This document shows positions 21,439 to 30,591 of a stretch of 64,000 nucleotides of DNA, in pieces. The translations under genes were made by a program, and so were the position numbers. This stretch comes from Isoetes taiwanensis. Taxonomy: Eukaryota; Streptophyta; Lycopodiopsida; Isoetales; Isoetaceae. The stretch spans positions 928,001 to 992,000 of the forward strand of contig JAJEKV010000054.1 of NCBI GenBank assembly GCA_021234155.1, read 5' to 3'. Position 1 is the first letter of the stretch. Each line of letters opens with the position of its first letter. The notes under the pieces were generated by a model. The model made no database searches. It saw only the letters and a program-made list of their open reading frames with translations, and was not told the origin of the DNA.

Positions 21439-21501
21439 TCATACGACACGAAATCCATTGATTGCTACCTAATTGCAAGCATGGCATTTCGCATCGTGTG
21501 A
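21439..21501. repeat. punctuation hairpin unit 5
   Basis: Arms tcatacgacacgaa (21439-21452) and ttcgcatcgtgtga (21488-21501), 63 bp in total. It lies 100 bp downstream of coiled-coil gene C. Confidence 0.75.
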
Positions 21502-21600
21502 TCTTTTAATAAAACAAAACATACATTTGAACAGAGAATAGATAGAAGCAAAAAATAGATAGAACTTCTCATTGAAGCAAAAGATACATAGATAGAATGG

Positions 21601-21999
21601 CTAGGGATCTTCATGATCCTCTAGCTGATCTTCATGACCCTCTAGCTGAAGCCTTAAAGCTGTGTTCTCATCCTCCGCAGCTCGGAGCTTCTTCTCCATT
21701 TCTTCTAAGGCCTGCGAAATATTGTGGGCAGTTTTAACTGCCTCGGCCCTGCGGCTAGTCGCCTCTTGGTACATGGCGAATGTTTCGGCGAGCTCAATGT
21801 CTCGCTCATGCAGGAGCGCCCTCGTGAAGGCTAATCTGTCGACCGCCTCAATATTCTCGGCGATTAGACGACTGTTTTGATCGTGGATCTCTGTGAATCT
21901 CTTCATCACCACTGCAAGGGTGATGTCCACGGGGAGCTCTTGGCGCGGGGGAGTGCTATCTTGGCGTGGTCGCTTGCTAGAGGAAGATGAAGATGCCAT
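21601..21999 (-). CDS. coiled-coil protein C, 132 aa
   Basis: Complete minus-strand frame from ATG (MASSSSSSKRPRQDSTPPRQ) to a stop at 21601. A basic KRPR patch, possibly nuclear-targeting, is followed by ELPVDITLAVVMKRFTEIHD and then about 75 residues of heptad-like helix (ALEEMEKKLRAAEDENTALR). It is the only unbroken member of the local A/B/C family. A TATA-like ttataaatag lies about 100 bp upstream on the minus strand. Hairpin units 5 and 6 bracket it. Function unknown. No leucine-zipper DNA-binding basic region was seen. Confidence 0.6.
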   Translation of the reverse strand: MASSSSSSKRPRQDSTPPRQELPVDITLAVVMKRFTEIHDQNSRLIAENIEAVDRLAFTRALLHERDIELAETFAMYQEATSRRAEAVKTAHNISQALEEMEKKLRAAEDENTALRLQLEGHEDQLEDHEDP

Positions 22000-22133
22000 C
22001 GGAGCAATGAAAATGCAGAAGGCGGAAGTGGAAGATGAGCAGAAGGCGGAAGGCAGAAGGCTGAAGAGGATCAGAGGTCGAAGGCAAGATAGAAGGTCTT
22101 CTATTTATAACATAGATTTCATAGTAGCCTGAG

Positions 22134-22195
22134 TCACACGACGCGAAGGATGCCGTCGGTCAGGAAAATGGACCGTTGCTTCTCGCGTCGTGTGA
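22134..22195. repeat. punctuation hairpin unit 6
   Basis: Arms tcacacgacgcgaa (22134-22147) and ctcgcgtcgtgtga (22182-22195), 62 bp in total. The centre holds a smaller stem CGGTC...GACCG. It lies upstream of gene C. Confidence 0.82.
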
Positions 22196-22252
22196 GGAAT
22201 AAATAAATTAATTATTTTTTTCCAATAATATTTCATTTCTTCCAGAGAAATA

Positions 22253-22314
22253 TCACACGACGCAAAAGCTCGTGTTCATCATAAAATCAGACTGATGTAT
22301 TTCGCGTGGTGTGA
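22253..22314. repeat. punctuation hairpin unit 7
   Basis: Arms tcacacgacgcaaa (22253-22266) and ttcgcgtggtgtga (22301-22314), 62 bp in total. The centre has CATCA...TGATG. It lies downstream of gene D. Confidence 0.8.
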
Positions 22315-22416
22315 ATAAATACAAATAAAATAATTTTTATTAATAATTTCGGTGATACAATCTATACATAAGTAATTTTACTGATACAAGTTCGAAAATA
22401 TATAACTTCCAATTTT

Positions 22417-23241
22417 TCAAGCTTCGTCGTCAATTTCATGCTCTTTCAATCCCCTGCCGCACTGATCCAACAAGGCAATGACTCCCATGTTATCGACCCC
22501 AGCTTCCAACCTTGGGTGATTTAAGCCAGCAGCTAAAAAATTTAACATATTGCTCGCCCGCAGACCGGCTTGGTCGTCAAAATATTGTAACACAACATCC
22601 TGCCGAATTGCTATCACCCTTTCAGTGTTTGATGCCAATTGGGAATGGTTCCCGAACATGCATAATGCACGGATGTAATAGACAAACTCTGCACCTTTTG
22701 GACTGAAAGTTCTGCTGAAGACGATTATCTCCTCATTAATGAATCTTGAGATATATCGTAACAATGTCGAGTCTTTCAATCTTTCCTGTCCCCCGCGTGC
22801 ATGTCGGCAAGAAAAATCATCTACTTCCCACAAATAAGACCCCTCAAGCTTATCTTATTCATATTTCTCCTCATCCATGAGGCTTATGCTGTCGCGATTG
22901 ACTGAAGGGCCTGCCAAACCTATAGATCCTGTTGGCAGCTTTGCACAGAGATGCTGGAATTCTTCTTTTGTTGGCAGATTCGCCTCCTCTTGAGCATATC
23001 GAGACTCCAGCCTCTCATAGGCTTCTTTAAGCTTTATAGCATTGCCGGTATAAGAAGACACTTCAAACATCTCTTTGTCCAAATCCTCTACAAAATCTAG
23101 GCCTAGGTTTACCCATTTGGACAAGGTACTGATAAGCTCGTCTTCCCTAGCACACATTCGTAACAAAGACGGGTTCCTCAGTATATCACTTAGCAATAAG
23201 TATTCTTTGCCTTCCACTAAAATTGGTGTTATGTCAGACAT
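22417..23241 (-). pseudogene. unknown gene D (two frames)
   Basis: The first frame starts MSDITPILVEGKEYLLLSDI at 23241 and ends DEEKYE at 22855. A second frame, 22833-22417, reads LLRYISRFINEEIIVFSRTF and RASNMLNFLAAGLNHPRLEA. The two are separated by about 20 bp of out-of-frame sequence, so they were probably one protein. Immediately upstream, a GAT/GAG tract (23240-23280) encodes an acidic (DE)n run in an alternative frame. Globular, mixed alpha composition, no membrane segments and no motif that I recognise. Confidence 0.45.
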
Positions 23242-23344
23242 CCTCATCCTCATCCTCATCCTCATCCTCATCCTCATCACCTTCAGAATCATCTTCCTCC
23301 TCTGGTTCACCCAAGGCCAGTGCGTCGATGCCAAAACTCCTACA

Positions 23345-23938
23345 TTATTGCTCTTCTTCTTGTAGATCTATCTCCATTTCTACGTCATAGTCAGCGTCAT
23401 CACACATAACTGACCCCCCTTGGCTTAAAGATTTCATTGTTTCCAGTGTATCTTCGGTTTGGCCGAGCGGAATGCAATAACTAGCGAATGCAAACAACAA
23501 AGAGAAATAAGTTGCCTTCTTAAGTACAAGGACGCAGCCAGGAGGAGCCCGCTGCGCAGCATTCTTGAAAAACGTCTTCGCTGCTTGCAAATGGGAAGCC
23601 ACTTCCTCTAGAGCTGGTTTTGGAATCCACGACCCAGGAACATCTGCAAAGGACGTCCGATGAGCCCAAGCGGTCCGGCTGAAAGCTAAAGCAACCTCGC
23701 GATAGCATCCAAGCTCGCTACTGTTTCCCATGATATCCAACTCCTTACAATAGAATGGATAAATCGCAGTCGACGCAACTTCCTCGTTGTCATGTGGGGC
23801 AGATGCATACCATTCCAGGAACTTCACATAACAATCCATGGCGAAGCAGTTTAGGAGCGGTAAGGCACTGTCACTTCTGAACTCAAGTAGCCGTTGTCGA
23901 TTATGAAAGGGCACACAACCGTTGTGGGGAGATTTGTC
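23345..23938 (-). CDS. unknown gene E
   Basis: Minus-strand open frame ending MEIDLQEEEQ at 23345. The frame is open upstream through the hairpin arm. The first good internal ATG is at 23839 (MDCYVKFLEWYA). It contains AALAFSR-type helix REVALAFSRTAW and ATYFSLLFAFASYCIPLGQT, and ends in an acidic stretch. No family recognised. No hairpin unit separates E from D and the acidic linker could bridge them, so D and E may be one broken gene. Confidence 0.4.
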   Translation of the reverse strand, partial: DKSPHNGCVPFHNRQRLLEFRSDSALPLLNCFAMDCYVKFLEWYASAPHDNEEVASTAIYPFYCKELDIMGNSSELGCYREVALAFSRTAWAHRTSFADVPGSWIPKPALEEVASHLQAAKTFFKNAAQRAPPGCVLVLKKATYFSLLFAFASYCIPLGQTEDTLETMKSLSQGGSVMCDDADYDVEMEIDLQEEEQ

Positions 23939-23944
23939 CGTACA

Positions 23945-23966
23945 TTTTAGGGTTAGGGTTAGGGTT
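23945..23966 (+). repeat. TTAGGG-like triplet repeat
   Basis: Reads ttttagggttagggttaggg, about three TTAGGG units, abutting hairpin unit 8. Plant telomeres are usually TTTAGGG, and three units are too few to call an interstitial telomere. Confidence 0.5.
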
Positions 23967-23969
23967 GGA

Positions 23970-24034
23970 TCACACGACGCGAAAACTAGTATGTGCAAAA
24001 AAAAAAAGCACAATGCTTGCTGCGTGTCGTGTGA
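23970..24034. repeat. punctuation hairpin unit 8
   Basis: Arms tcacacgacgcgaa (23970-23983) and tgcgtgtcgtgtga (24021-24034), 65 bp in total. The centre has a strong inner stem TGTGC-A11-GCACA. It lies between gene E and the histone-like gene. Confidence 0.8.
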
Positions 24035-24160
24035 TCCTCACGTATAACCATAAAAAAAATATACAAAGTGCGAACCTAGGCTTCTTAGAAAGAAATGGAC
24101 TAAGAGATGAAGCTTATAAGGAAAGCCATATTATACATATGAAAAAAACACAAAGGCACT

Positions 24161-24974
24161 TCACGGCCTTTTTTCTGGGGGGTCTTTCTTCTTGTTGTAT
24201 TCAGCCATAAAATTTTCACCATAGTACTCAGGATCCCTTATGCGTAAGACCAGGCGCATGTCCTTGGGCATGACAGTCACCCGCTTGGCATGTATTGCTG
24301 CAAGCTGCGAGTCCTCGAACAGACCGACACCTGAAGAGCATTTAAGGCAGTTGCTTGAATTCTGTAACTGGTATGATGTATTGCACCATACTCTTGCAGA
24401 ATCTCTTTCACGAGCCTCGCAAATGGGAGCCGCGGAACGACCATCTCAGTGCTCTTCTGATACTTCTTAATCTCGCGGAAGCGCTTTAATGCCAGGCTTC
24501 GTCTTCCGCTTCCGGCCACTACCCTCACCCACCTCAGCATTTGCAGCATTTGCAGGTTGTTGCTCGGCCGACTCTTCTGGCCGTCTCCTCACATTTCTGG
24601 TCGCCTTTCCCTTTCTTGCGTTGGGACTCCTCCTTTGATTTGAAGGTCCTGGCGCATCCACAGGAGGAGCAAGAAGAGCAAGAAGAGGCGAAATGCCCAA
24701 TAATTAATCCGGCGTCATATTCTGCTCGGCGATCTCTCACATTTTCATCCTCCGTCTCCGAACCGGAGTGCACCTCCCTATTTACTGCCGAGCTACTTCT
24801 CCCACCGTCTGTCATACGAAGTTCTTTTCCGCAGCTTCTGTTAGGCATGGTCGAAGGAGGAGAATCTCTATCAGAGACTTCAGATTCAGATGTGGATGAA
24901 GGAGGCGGACTAATATAATCACCTGGCCTTACACCACCTGGATGGATCCTTGCGGTTTGCTTAGTTCTAGCCAT
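24161..24974 (-). pseudogene. histone H3-like gene with long variable tail
   Basis: ATG at 24974 starts MARTKQTAR, the exact H3 N-terminus including K4 and R8. A non-H3 acidic/Ser-rich tail of about 100 residues follows, then [12 protein letters not shown]. The histone fold starts [18 protein letters not shown] and continues [47 protein letters not shown] and [11 protein letters not shown], ending EKRP at 24161. Loop 1 is several residues longer than in canonical H3, a trait shared with CENH3. There are frame changes at about 24600-24700 and at 24494 (one extra C after GCGCTT). A short deletion removes most of the EASEAYL part of helix 2. It is a pseudogene as it stands. It could derive from a cenH3, a divergent H3 or a virus-type H3. 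Confidence 0.78.
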
Positions 24975-25085
24975 GGCTTCTCAGCGGATGGCGCTTTATA
25001 CTACGAACACTGACAAAAATAGACAACTGACAAGAGATAAATAGTAAAAAATAGAAGTTAGAAGTAAAATATGATGGTAACTTTT

Positions 25086-26040
25086 TTAAATAATTGTACG
25101 GAACCCTAAAAAAATATCGGACAAAATACGAAACCCTAAAAAAACATCGGACAAAAATACAAATAAAAAACTGAGATTCAAAGCGCTAGGCGATAATTTC
25201 TTGTTGATCGTGAACTCACTAAACTTTACATTTCCCTCTTGCCTGTAGCCAGCCCTAATGCCATCAATGAAATAATGGAAGTCGTTAGCAATCTCCTCTG
25301 TCTCCATTAGCACTCTTAGCTCTGATAATGGCCATTTGATTTCCATTGTGGTTATAAAAATGACTTCCTCCCCTTGTCATACTCGAATATCTACCGCATC
25401 GGAGTGTCTGCTATGGTCCTCAAACGGTTCCCAAAAAGTTGTGCAGCCTCTCTTTTTCTGTTTCCTTCGTTCTAGTTGACAATTAACGTATAAATATTGT
25501 TTTGGAAGAAAATATCTGAACTTAAAGGAGGACTTAACTATGCGGCACTCTGTTAGTTGACCGGATGATCCGTGGAATCGAACATCCCTGGTCGGAATAA
25601 AAATTAAGCTATCCACAAAATCGGCAGGGGGGGAAAAGCACGTATATATCTTCGGAGCTTTTCGAACTTCCTGTGCCATCTGGAATATGTTAGCAAATAC
25701 CTCAAACGGTGTGAAGATTTTGAAACTAATCCTCACGCCTCCGTTTTCAGCATTCCCGCTTGCACCTCATCAGCCAGGCATTTCTTCATTGCAATTACAT
25801 TGTTCTCATTAGTCTGTGGCTTACAAAGTTCACTTAAAGGGGGCAATTTAACCGCCTCAAGCTCGGTTTCCTGACCTTTACGTTGTAATCATGTCCGTAA
25901 AACCAGATGCCTATACCCCACAAGGTCATGGCATCCATACCTTGGAAAAGGACAATTCCGATATCTATGTGATACACGACAAGGACACTACTAATGCTTT
26001 CGGCTAGAATGACATCCACGACGTCTGATAAACATAAACC
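25086..26040 (-). pseudogene. unknown gene G (several frames)
   Basis: Minus-strand frames 26127-25834 (usable from about 26040: GLCLSDVVDVILAESISSVL, GIWFYGHDYN), 25736-25377 (KIFTPFEVFANIFQMAQEVR, LIFIPTRDVRFHG, TFWEPFEDHSR) and 25346-25086 (MEIKWPLSELRVLMETEEIA, FHYFIDGIRAGYR). They abut in order and look like one gene with two frame breaks. No motif recognised. A direct repeat (cggaacccta / cgaaacccta, about 25099-25155) sits at its 3' end. Confidence 0.4.
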
Positions 26041-26098
26041 TGCACAATAAATTTGTTTGTAAACACGTGTCAACGAAAGAAATGAAAAGATAAGGAGA

Positions 26099-26112
26099 TC
26101 ACACGACGCGAA
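26099..26112 (+). repeat. orphan punctuation arm (unit 9, left half)
   Basis: A perfect tcacacgacgcgaa with no partner. The gypsy LTR begins 17 bp later. The expected second arm is not found at the matching distance on the far side of the gypsy element. Confidence 0.7.
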
Positions 26113-26129
26113 ACTGTTTCTACGCACTT

Positions 26130-28105
26130 AAATTGGGGTGATCATGGCAGATTAATGGTCTAATAGTGCAAGCTCAAATTACTACCAGTGGATTATGCAG
26201 ACACTTTATCTATTATGATCCTATGCTATAGAAGCTTATGTGCAACAGCTCTGCTTTTTTTTCTTTTGTGCTAGAATGCAAGGAATGAGTGTTGTACATA
26301 TATGATATCAGACACAAAGTCAATGGGAAACCTTCACAAATTTGTCAACAAGGATCGGATTTTCATTCAATTCAGATTCACACAACAAGCAAATATGGAT
26401 CCCAAGCTCTAAGTCTTGGGCACAGGATCAAACAAGGTATATAGTCAGGTAATTCTTCAGAAATCGTAAGTAATTCATGAAAATCTAGCAGATGGAAGGC
26501 TGATCTAAGCTTGAACTCTCATAACCAGTCTTTCCTAAAAGATCTTGTTGTGTTCTTCGCCTCGAAGCCCTCGAATTTTACTCAGAGCCCTTTTCCCCTA
26601 TTTAAAATCCCCTGCTTAGTGCCGTTCTTGGCAAATCTGTGCCCAAATTCTGTTCTTTAGCTTATTTGATAGGTTCTTGGTGTATTACAGGCCAATCCGA
26701 CCTCTTAGAGTAATGATTCGACAGTTGATCAAGGTAGATTTGCCGGATCTTGGCAGTTTTGAAGCTTAGGATCCTTGGCAAGAAAGGTCGAAATATCCCA
26801 TAGGCCAATTTTGAAAAGGAGGACCAAGGTATAAATATAGAAACAAAATCAATATTATTAATAAAATACGTGCTATATCCACGTGGGCCTCGGTACCTCC
26901 ACCGCCCCACATGCCTGGGTATACCACGTGGCGGGGGGTGATTGGACAGGGAGACTTAGGCTTGGGGGGGGGGGATAGATCGTGGTCTGGCACATTTCCC
27001 AAGAAAACATATATGAAGGCCCAAATGAATGAATTTTTGCAATTTCTTTTTTGCAAAGGGAATCTTTTTTGATGTTCTCCATAATGATGGAATCTTTTTT
27101 GCAAAACCAGCTTTTTCATTTTTGGCTTAAAAAGGGGCATGAAAATGGTGAGGTGGCAAGTAGGCAAGATGAGTTGGCAATATGAGGATGACATGGCAAG
27201 TAGGGTGATGAGGTGTCAAACAACTTGGCTAAGAATATTTTTTCTAGTCAAAACATGAGATGAGGTGGAGATGATGTGTATGACATGTGGATGATGATGT
27301 GGAGGTGTTGGTGACGATTTGGAAAGATGATATGTCACCCTTATGAACTTAAACACTTAAATTGGAGAACTTTTTGCAAAGGATAGAATTTCAATGGAGT
27401 GACACGTGTATGATATGACATGGCAATGAAGATGACATGTATGATGACTTGGCCATTTTTGAATGATGTCATAGGTCAATTTTAATACCAATGCATATAA
27501 TTTGCATTCTCTAGTCAAATTTTGACTTTTAACTGCTTCCTTTAGGAATTTTGCACTTTATCTCACCATTTGAGTTTTAGAGAGAGAATTTTGACCTTTG
27601 ACCATGAGTATGACCAAATCAAGTAGAAATTTGTGCTTTCATGAGATGATGATGGTATGGTAAATGTGTGTGATGTGAATGACATGTGAAAGAGAAGTTT
27701 TGACTAGAAAAAATCTTCTAGGCCAATTTGCCTTAGGAAATGAAAGCTAGGCATGGAACTTGGGGTCTCATGGGCATGTTTTCATGGCAAAGGATATGGA
27801 AGGCTTGAGATGGAGATCATGGAATGTAATTATGCCAAGAACTCAAATGGAAACATCACATACCAAAGACACTTCAAGGGGTCTTCAAATCTTCAAAGTT
27901 GTATTGCTTGAATCAACTACCTTAGCTTGCTTGTGTGATCTTTGTTGAATGTCCTCACCTTGGTCTTCAAGTCTCCTCTTCACAATGTGAAATGATGCAT
28001 TTCCCTTCAATGACTTGTGCTTGTATATCCGTGTTCAAATCAAAGTGTGAGCATGACCATATTAGAATGTGTCTTGCTCTTCCATGCTGCCATAGCATGG
28101 CAGCA
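26130..28105 (-). repeat. gypsy 3' LTR (long form)
   Basis: Ends in a 9-bp inverted repeat TGCTGCCAT-agc-ATGGCAGCA (28085-28105). Contains a GC-rich segment at about 26885-26970 that is mostly missing from the other LTR. No gene of its own. Confidence 0.88.
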
Positions 28106-28911
28106 TTATGCCAAACTAAAAGAACTGGCTGGTCCCCCAGCCCCGTGTTTTTTGCTTGATGATCAGAATAGAATTCCAGCCAACTGCCAATGTGGCAGTA
28201 GTTTGGCAACTCAATGGACCTGCAATGGATTGAAAACAGATGGTAAATTTGAGTATGATATGAATATGATCATGGAAGTAATCTGCAAATGGACCTGCAT
28301 GGCAAGTGCGATCATTAGTAAAGAATATGAACTGCTGGATGGAAATGTGACAGAAGTCTAATGGATTTGGTGGAAAAGAATGATGATTTGAAGCGTTTTA
28401 TGTGAATCAAGGGCAACTCTTGTACAAATGAGTATGGAATAAATGTCTCAGGTTCACCTGCATGTGACAAGAGATTTATTAGCATAATAAGTTGCTGTTG
28501 TGGTGGGAATGGCAGCAGCTATAGAGATGAAAGTGAATGAAGAAGAGTGTCTGAATGTGGGATGTATGACTGCAAATCCAAATGTTCCTGCATGAAATTT
28601 AGAACTTGAGCAATAAAAGTACTTGATTTGAATCTTGAATAAGTTCACATCTGCACAAATCTCATGTTCTTGCATTAGTAGTGGAAACCTCGAATTCAAA
28701 AGCTTAAGTTATGCAAATACTGGAATTTGAAAACAAATACCACTTACCAAATACTCCTGCATTGTTTTTTATCTTTTCTTTTTCTTCTTTTTAGCTTTTT
28801 TTCTTTTCTTTTTTTTTTGCAATATTAGTCATCCAAAAGCGAATTAAACTAACCTACCTATAAATTCTGAATAAACTTTTAGCTAAACAAACTTAAGGCA
28901 ACATGTTGTTG
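28106..28911. other. gypsy 3' untranslated region
   Basis: Non-coding. A pyrimidine-rich run on the plus strand (28764-28820; purine-rich on the coding strand) resembles a polypurine tract but lies about 650 bp from the LTR. Confidence 0.5.
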
Positions 28912-29900
28912 CTAATACCTTTTCAAATGTAGGATATTGATAGGATTCAACAATTCTCTGCCATCAAGCACATCTCTTAGCCAATAAGAATCTTTACCTG
29001 CTTTACCAATAACTTCAAAAGGCCCTTCCCAAAGATTCTCAAATTTAGCTGCTATGTCCTCCCTTGCCTTGTTCCATTTTAATACAAGCTCACCCGATTT
29101 GAGAGTGCGCTGGGGTTTGTGAGCAGCTTTGAATGCTGCAATACCCTTGGCCTTTTTAATCATAATCGCATTTTATGCTTCATATCTGTGCTCTTCAAGC
29201 TGCATTAGCCCACACATCTTTCTTTTAGCGCATCATCCATTTCTAAGTTTATCTGATATACCAGTCTAAGTGATGTGAGTAGGCTCGTGACAAGTGATGG
29301 AAGTTCAAGCTCAATTGGCACCACAGATTCTATGCCATAGACCAGACTAAAAGGTGTGTGTTTGGTGGAGGCCTTAATAGTAGTTCTGTATGCCCAAAAT
29401 GCATCATGGAGTTTGAGGTGCCAATTTTTTTTTTGAAATGCTGATGGTCTTTTTCAGAATTGACTTCAGAACTTTACTGGTTGACTCTGCTTGGCTATTG
29501 CCTTGAGGGTAATATGCTGAACTTTTGGTGTGTTTAACTTTTAGAGTGGCCAGCAGTAAGGCAATGGTTTGACTCATGAACTGACTTCCCCTATCATAGA
29601 TGATTTTAAAGGGAATTCTAAATCTAGCACAGATGTTCTCATGAAGAAATCTTGCAGTGGTGTAGGCATTTGCTTCTCTAAGAGGAACTGCTTCAGCCCA
29701 TTTGGTAAAATAATCTGTGGCTACAAGTGTGAACTGATGCTAAGCTGAAGAGGGTGGATCTATTGGACCTATGAAATCAAGTCCCCGGGTTTGGAATGGC
29801 CCTGGAGAAGTTATAGCAGTGAGAGGGGCTAGTTGCAATGCTCTTTTGCCAAAAATTTGGCATTTATGACAACATTTTATAATATTATAGCAATCTTTAA
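28912..29900 (-). pseudogene. gypsy integrase core and C-terminus
   Basis: Core motifs in broken frames: LDFIGPIDPPSS, VATDYFTKWAEAVPLREANA, IYDRGSQFMS and YYPQGNSQAES (catalytic D-D-E series), then the C-terminal domain at 28912-29163 with SGELVLKWNKAREDIAAKFE and LWEGPFEVI, a GPF/Y-type module. Several stops and frame shifts lie between 29170 and 29700. The TDYFTKWAEA form is typical of Athila/Tat. Confidence 0.85.
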
Positions 29901-29919
29901 AAAGAGTAGGTCAAAAATA

Positions 29920-30141
29920 TCATGACCTCAAGATCTTCTTGGCAGTTGTGTCAGCAGCAAAGTGTCCACCACAAATGCCTTCATGACAAGCCTCAATGAT
30001 CATGTTGGCTTCTTCAGAATCCACACACCTCAGCAATACTCCCTTTTTGTCAACCTTGCATAATACCTCCCCAACCAGTTTGAACTTTTTGCACTTCTCT
30101 TTAAATCTCCTTTCCTGACGGCTGCTTAAGTCTTTTGGCAC
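29920..30141 (-). pseudogene. gypsy integrase zinc-binding region
   Basis: EANMIIEACHEGICGGHFAA followed by DTTAKKILRS is the HHCC-type N-terminal domain of gypsy integrase. The C-x2-C half (CHKCQIFGKRAL) follows in the next frame near 29880. Confidence 0.8.
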
Positions 30142-30177
30142 CTCATTGTTTTCAAGATAATTCCTGATATCAAATTT

Positions 30178-30591
30178 TCAGTCCAAGTCTTTTGCATGAA
30201 AAGCAACCAAGTTAGCAACACAATCAACATCATTTAACTCTTCTTGATCCTCGTGTTCAAACAGAGCATAGGGAAAATAATAACTGGGATTTTCAACTAA
30301 GTTCACAACTTTGACTGTAATGTTGTGAGCTTGAACTTTACAAGCCCATCTACATAACTTAGCTTTGGGCCGTTTCTTTGCAAAAAGGAGAGATAAAGGG
30401 TTTTGCCTCATATAGACTTGAGTTTGGTTGTTTTGTAGCAAATGACGCTGTCTTTCTATCAGAAACATTAAAGCAGCTGCACTCTTCTTCAGCCTAGGAT
30501 ACCTTAGCTCAGTATCGGACCACATTTTGCTGACAAGGAATAACATGGTCTTCTTGCAGCAATGCCACATCAATTGCCCTTTTACTGACAC
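30178..30591 (-). pseudogene. gypsy RT-linked RNase H
   Basis: YPRLKKSAAALMFLIERQRH and CRWACKVQAHNITVKVVNLV correspond to the gypsy RNase H and connection (YxxxEKEALAxxxA...). Out of frame with RT, which it overlaps by about 80 bp. Confidence 0.8.

Noticed and set aside
23945-23966. Interstitial telomere
   Set aside because: Only about three TTAGGG units, and the common plant repeat is TTTAGGG. Recorded as a minor finding only.
8820-24034. CRISPR-like array from the repeated 14-bp motif
   Set aside because: Units are hundreds to thousands of bases apart, inverted in pairs, in plant nuclear DNA. No array geometry.
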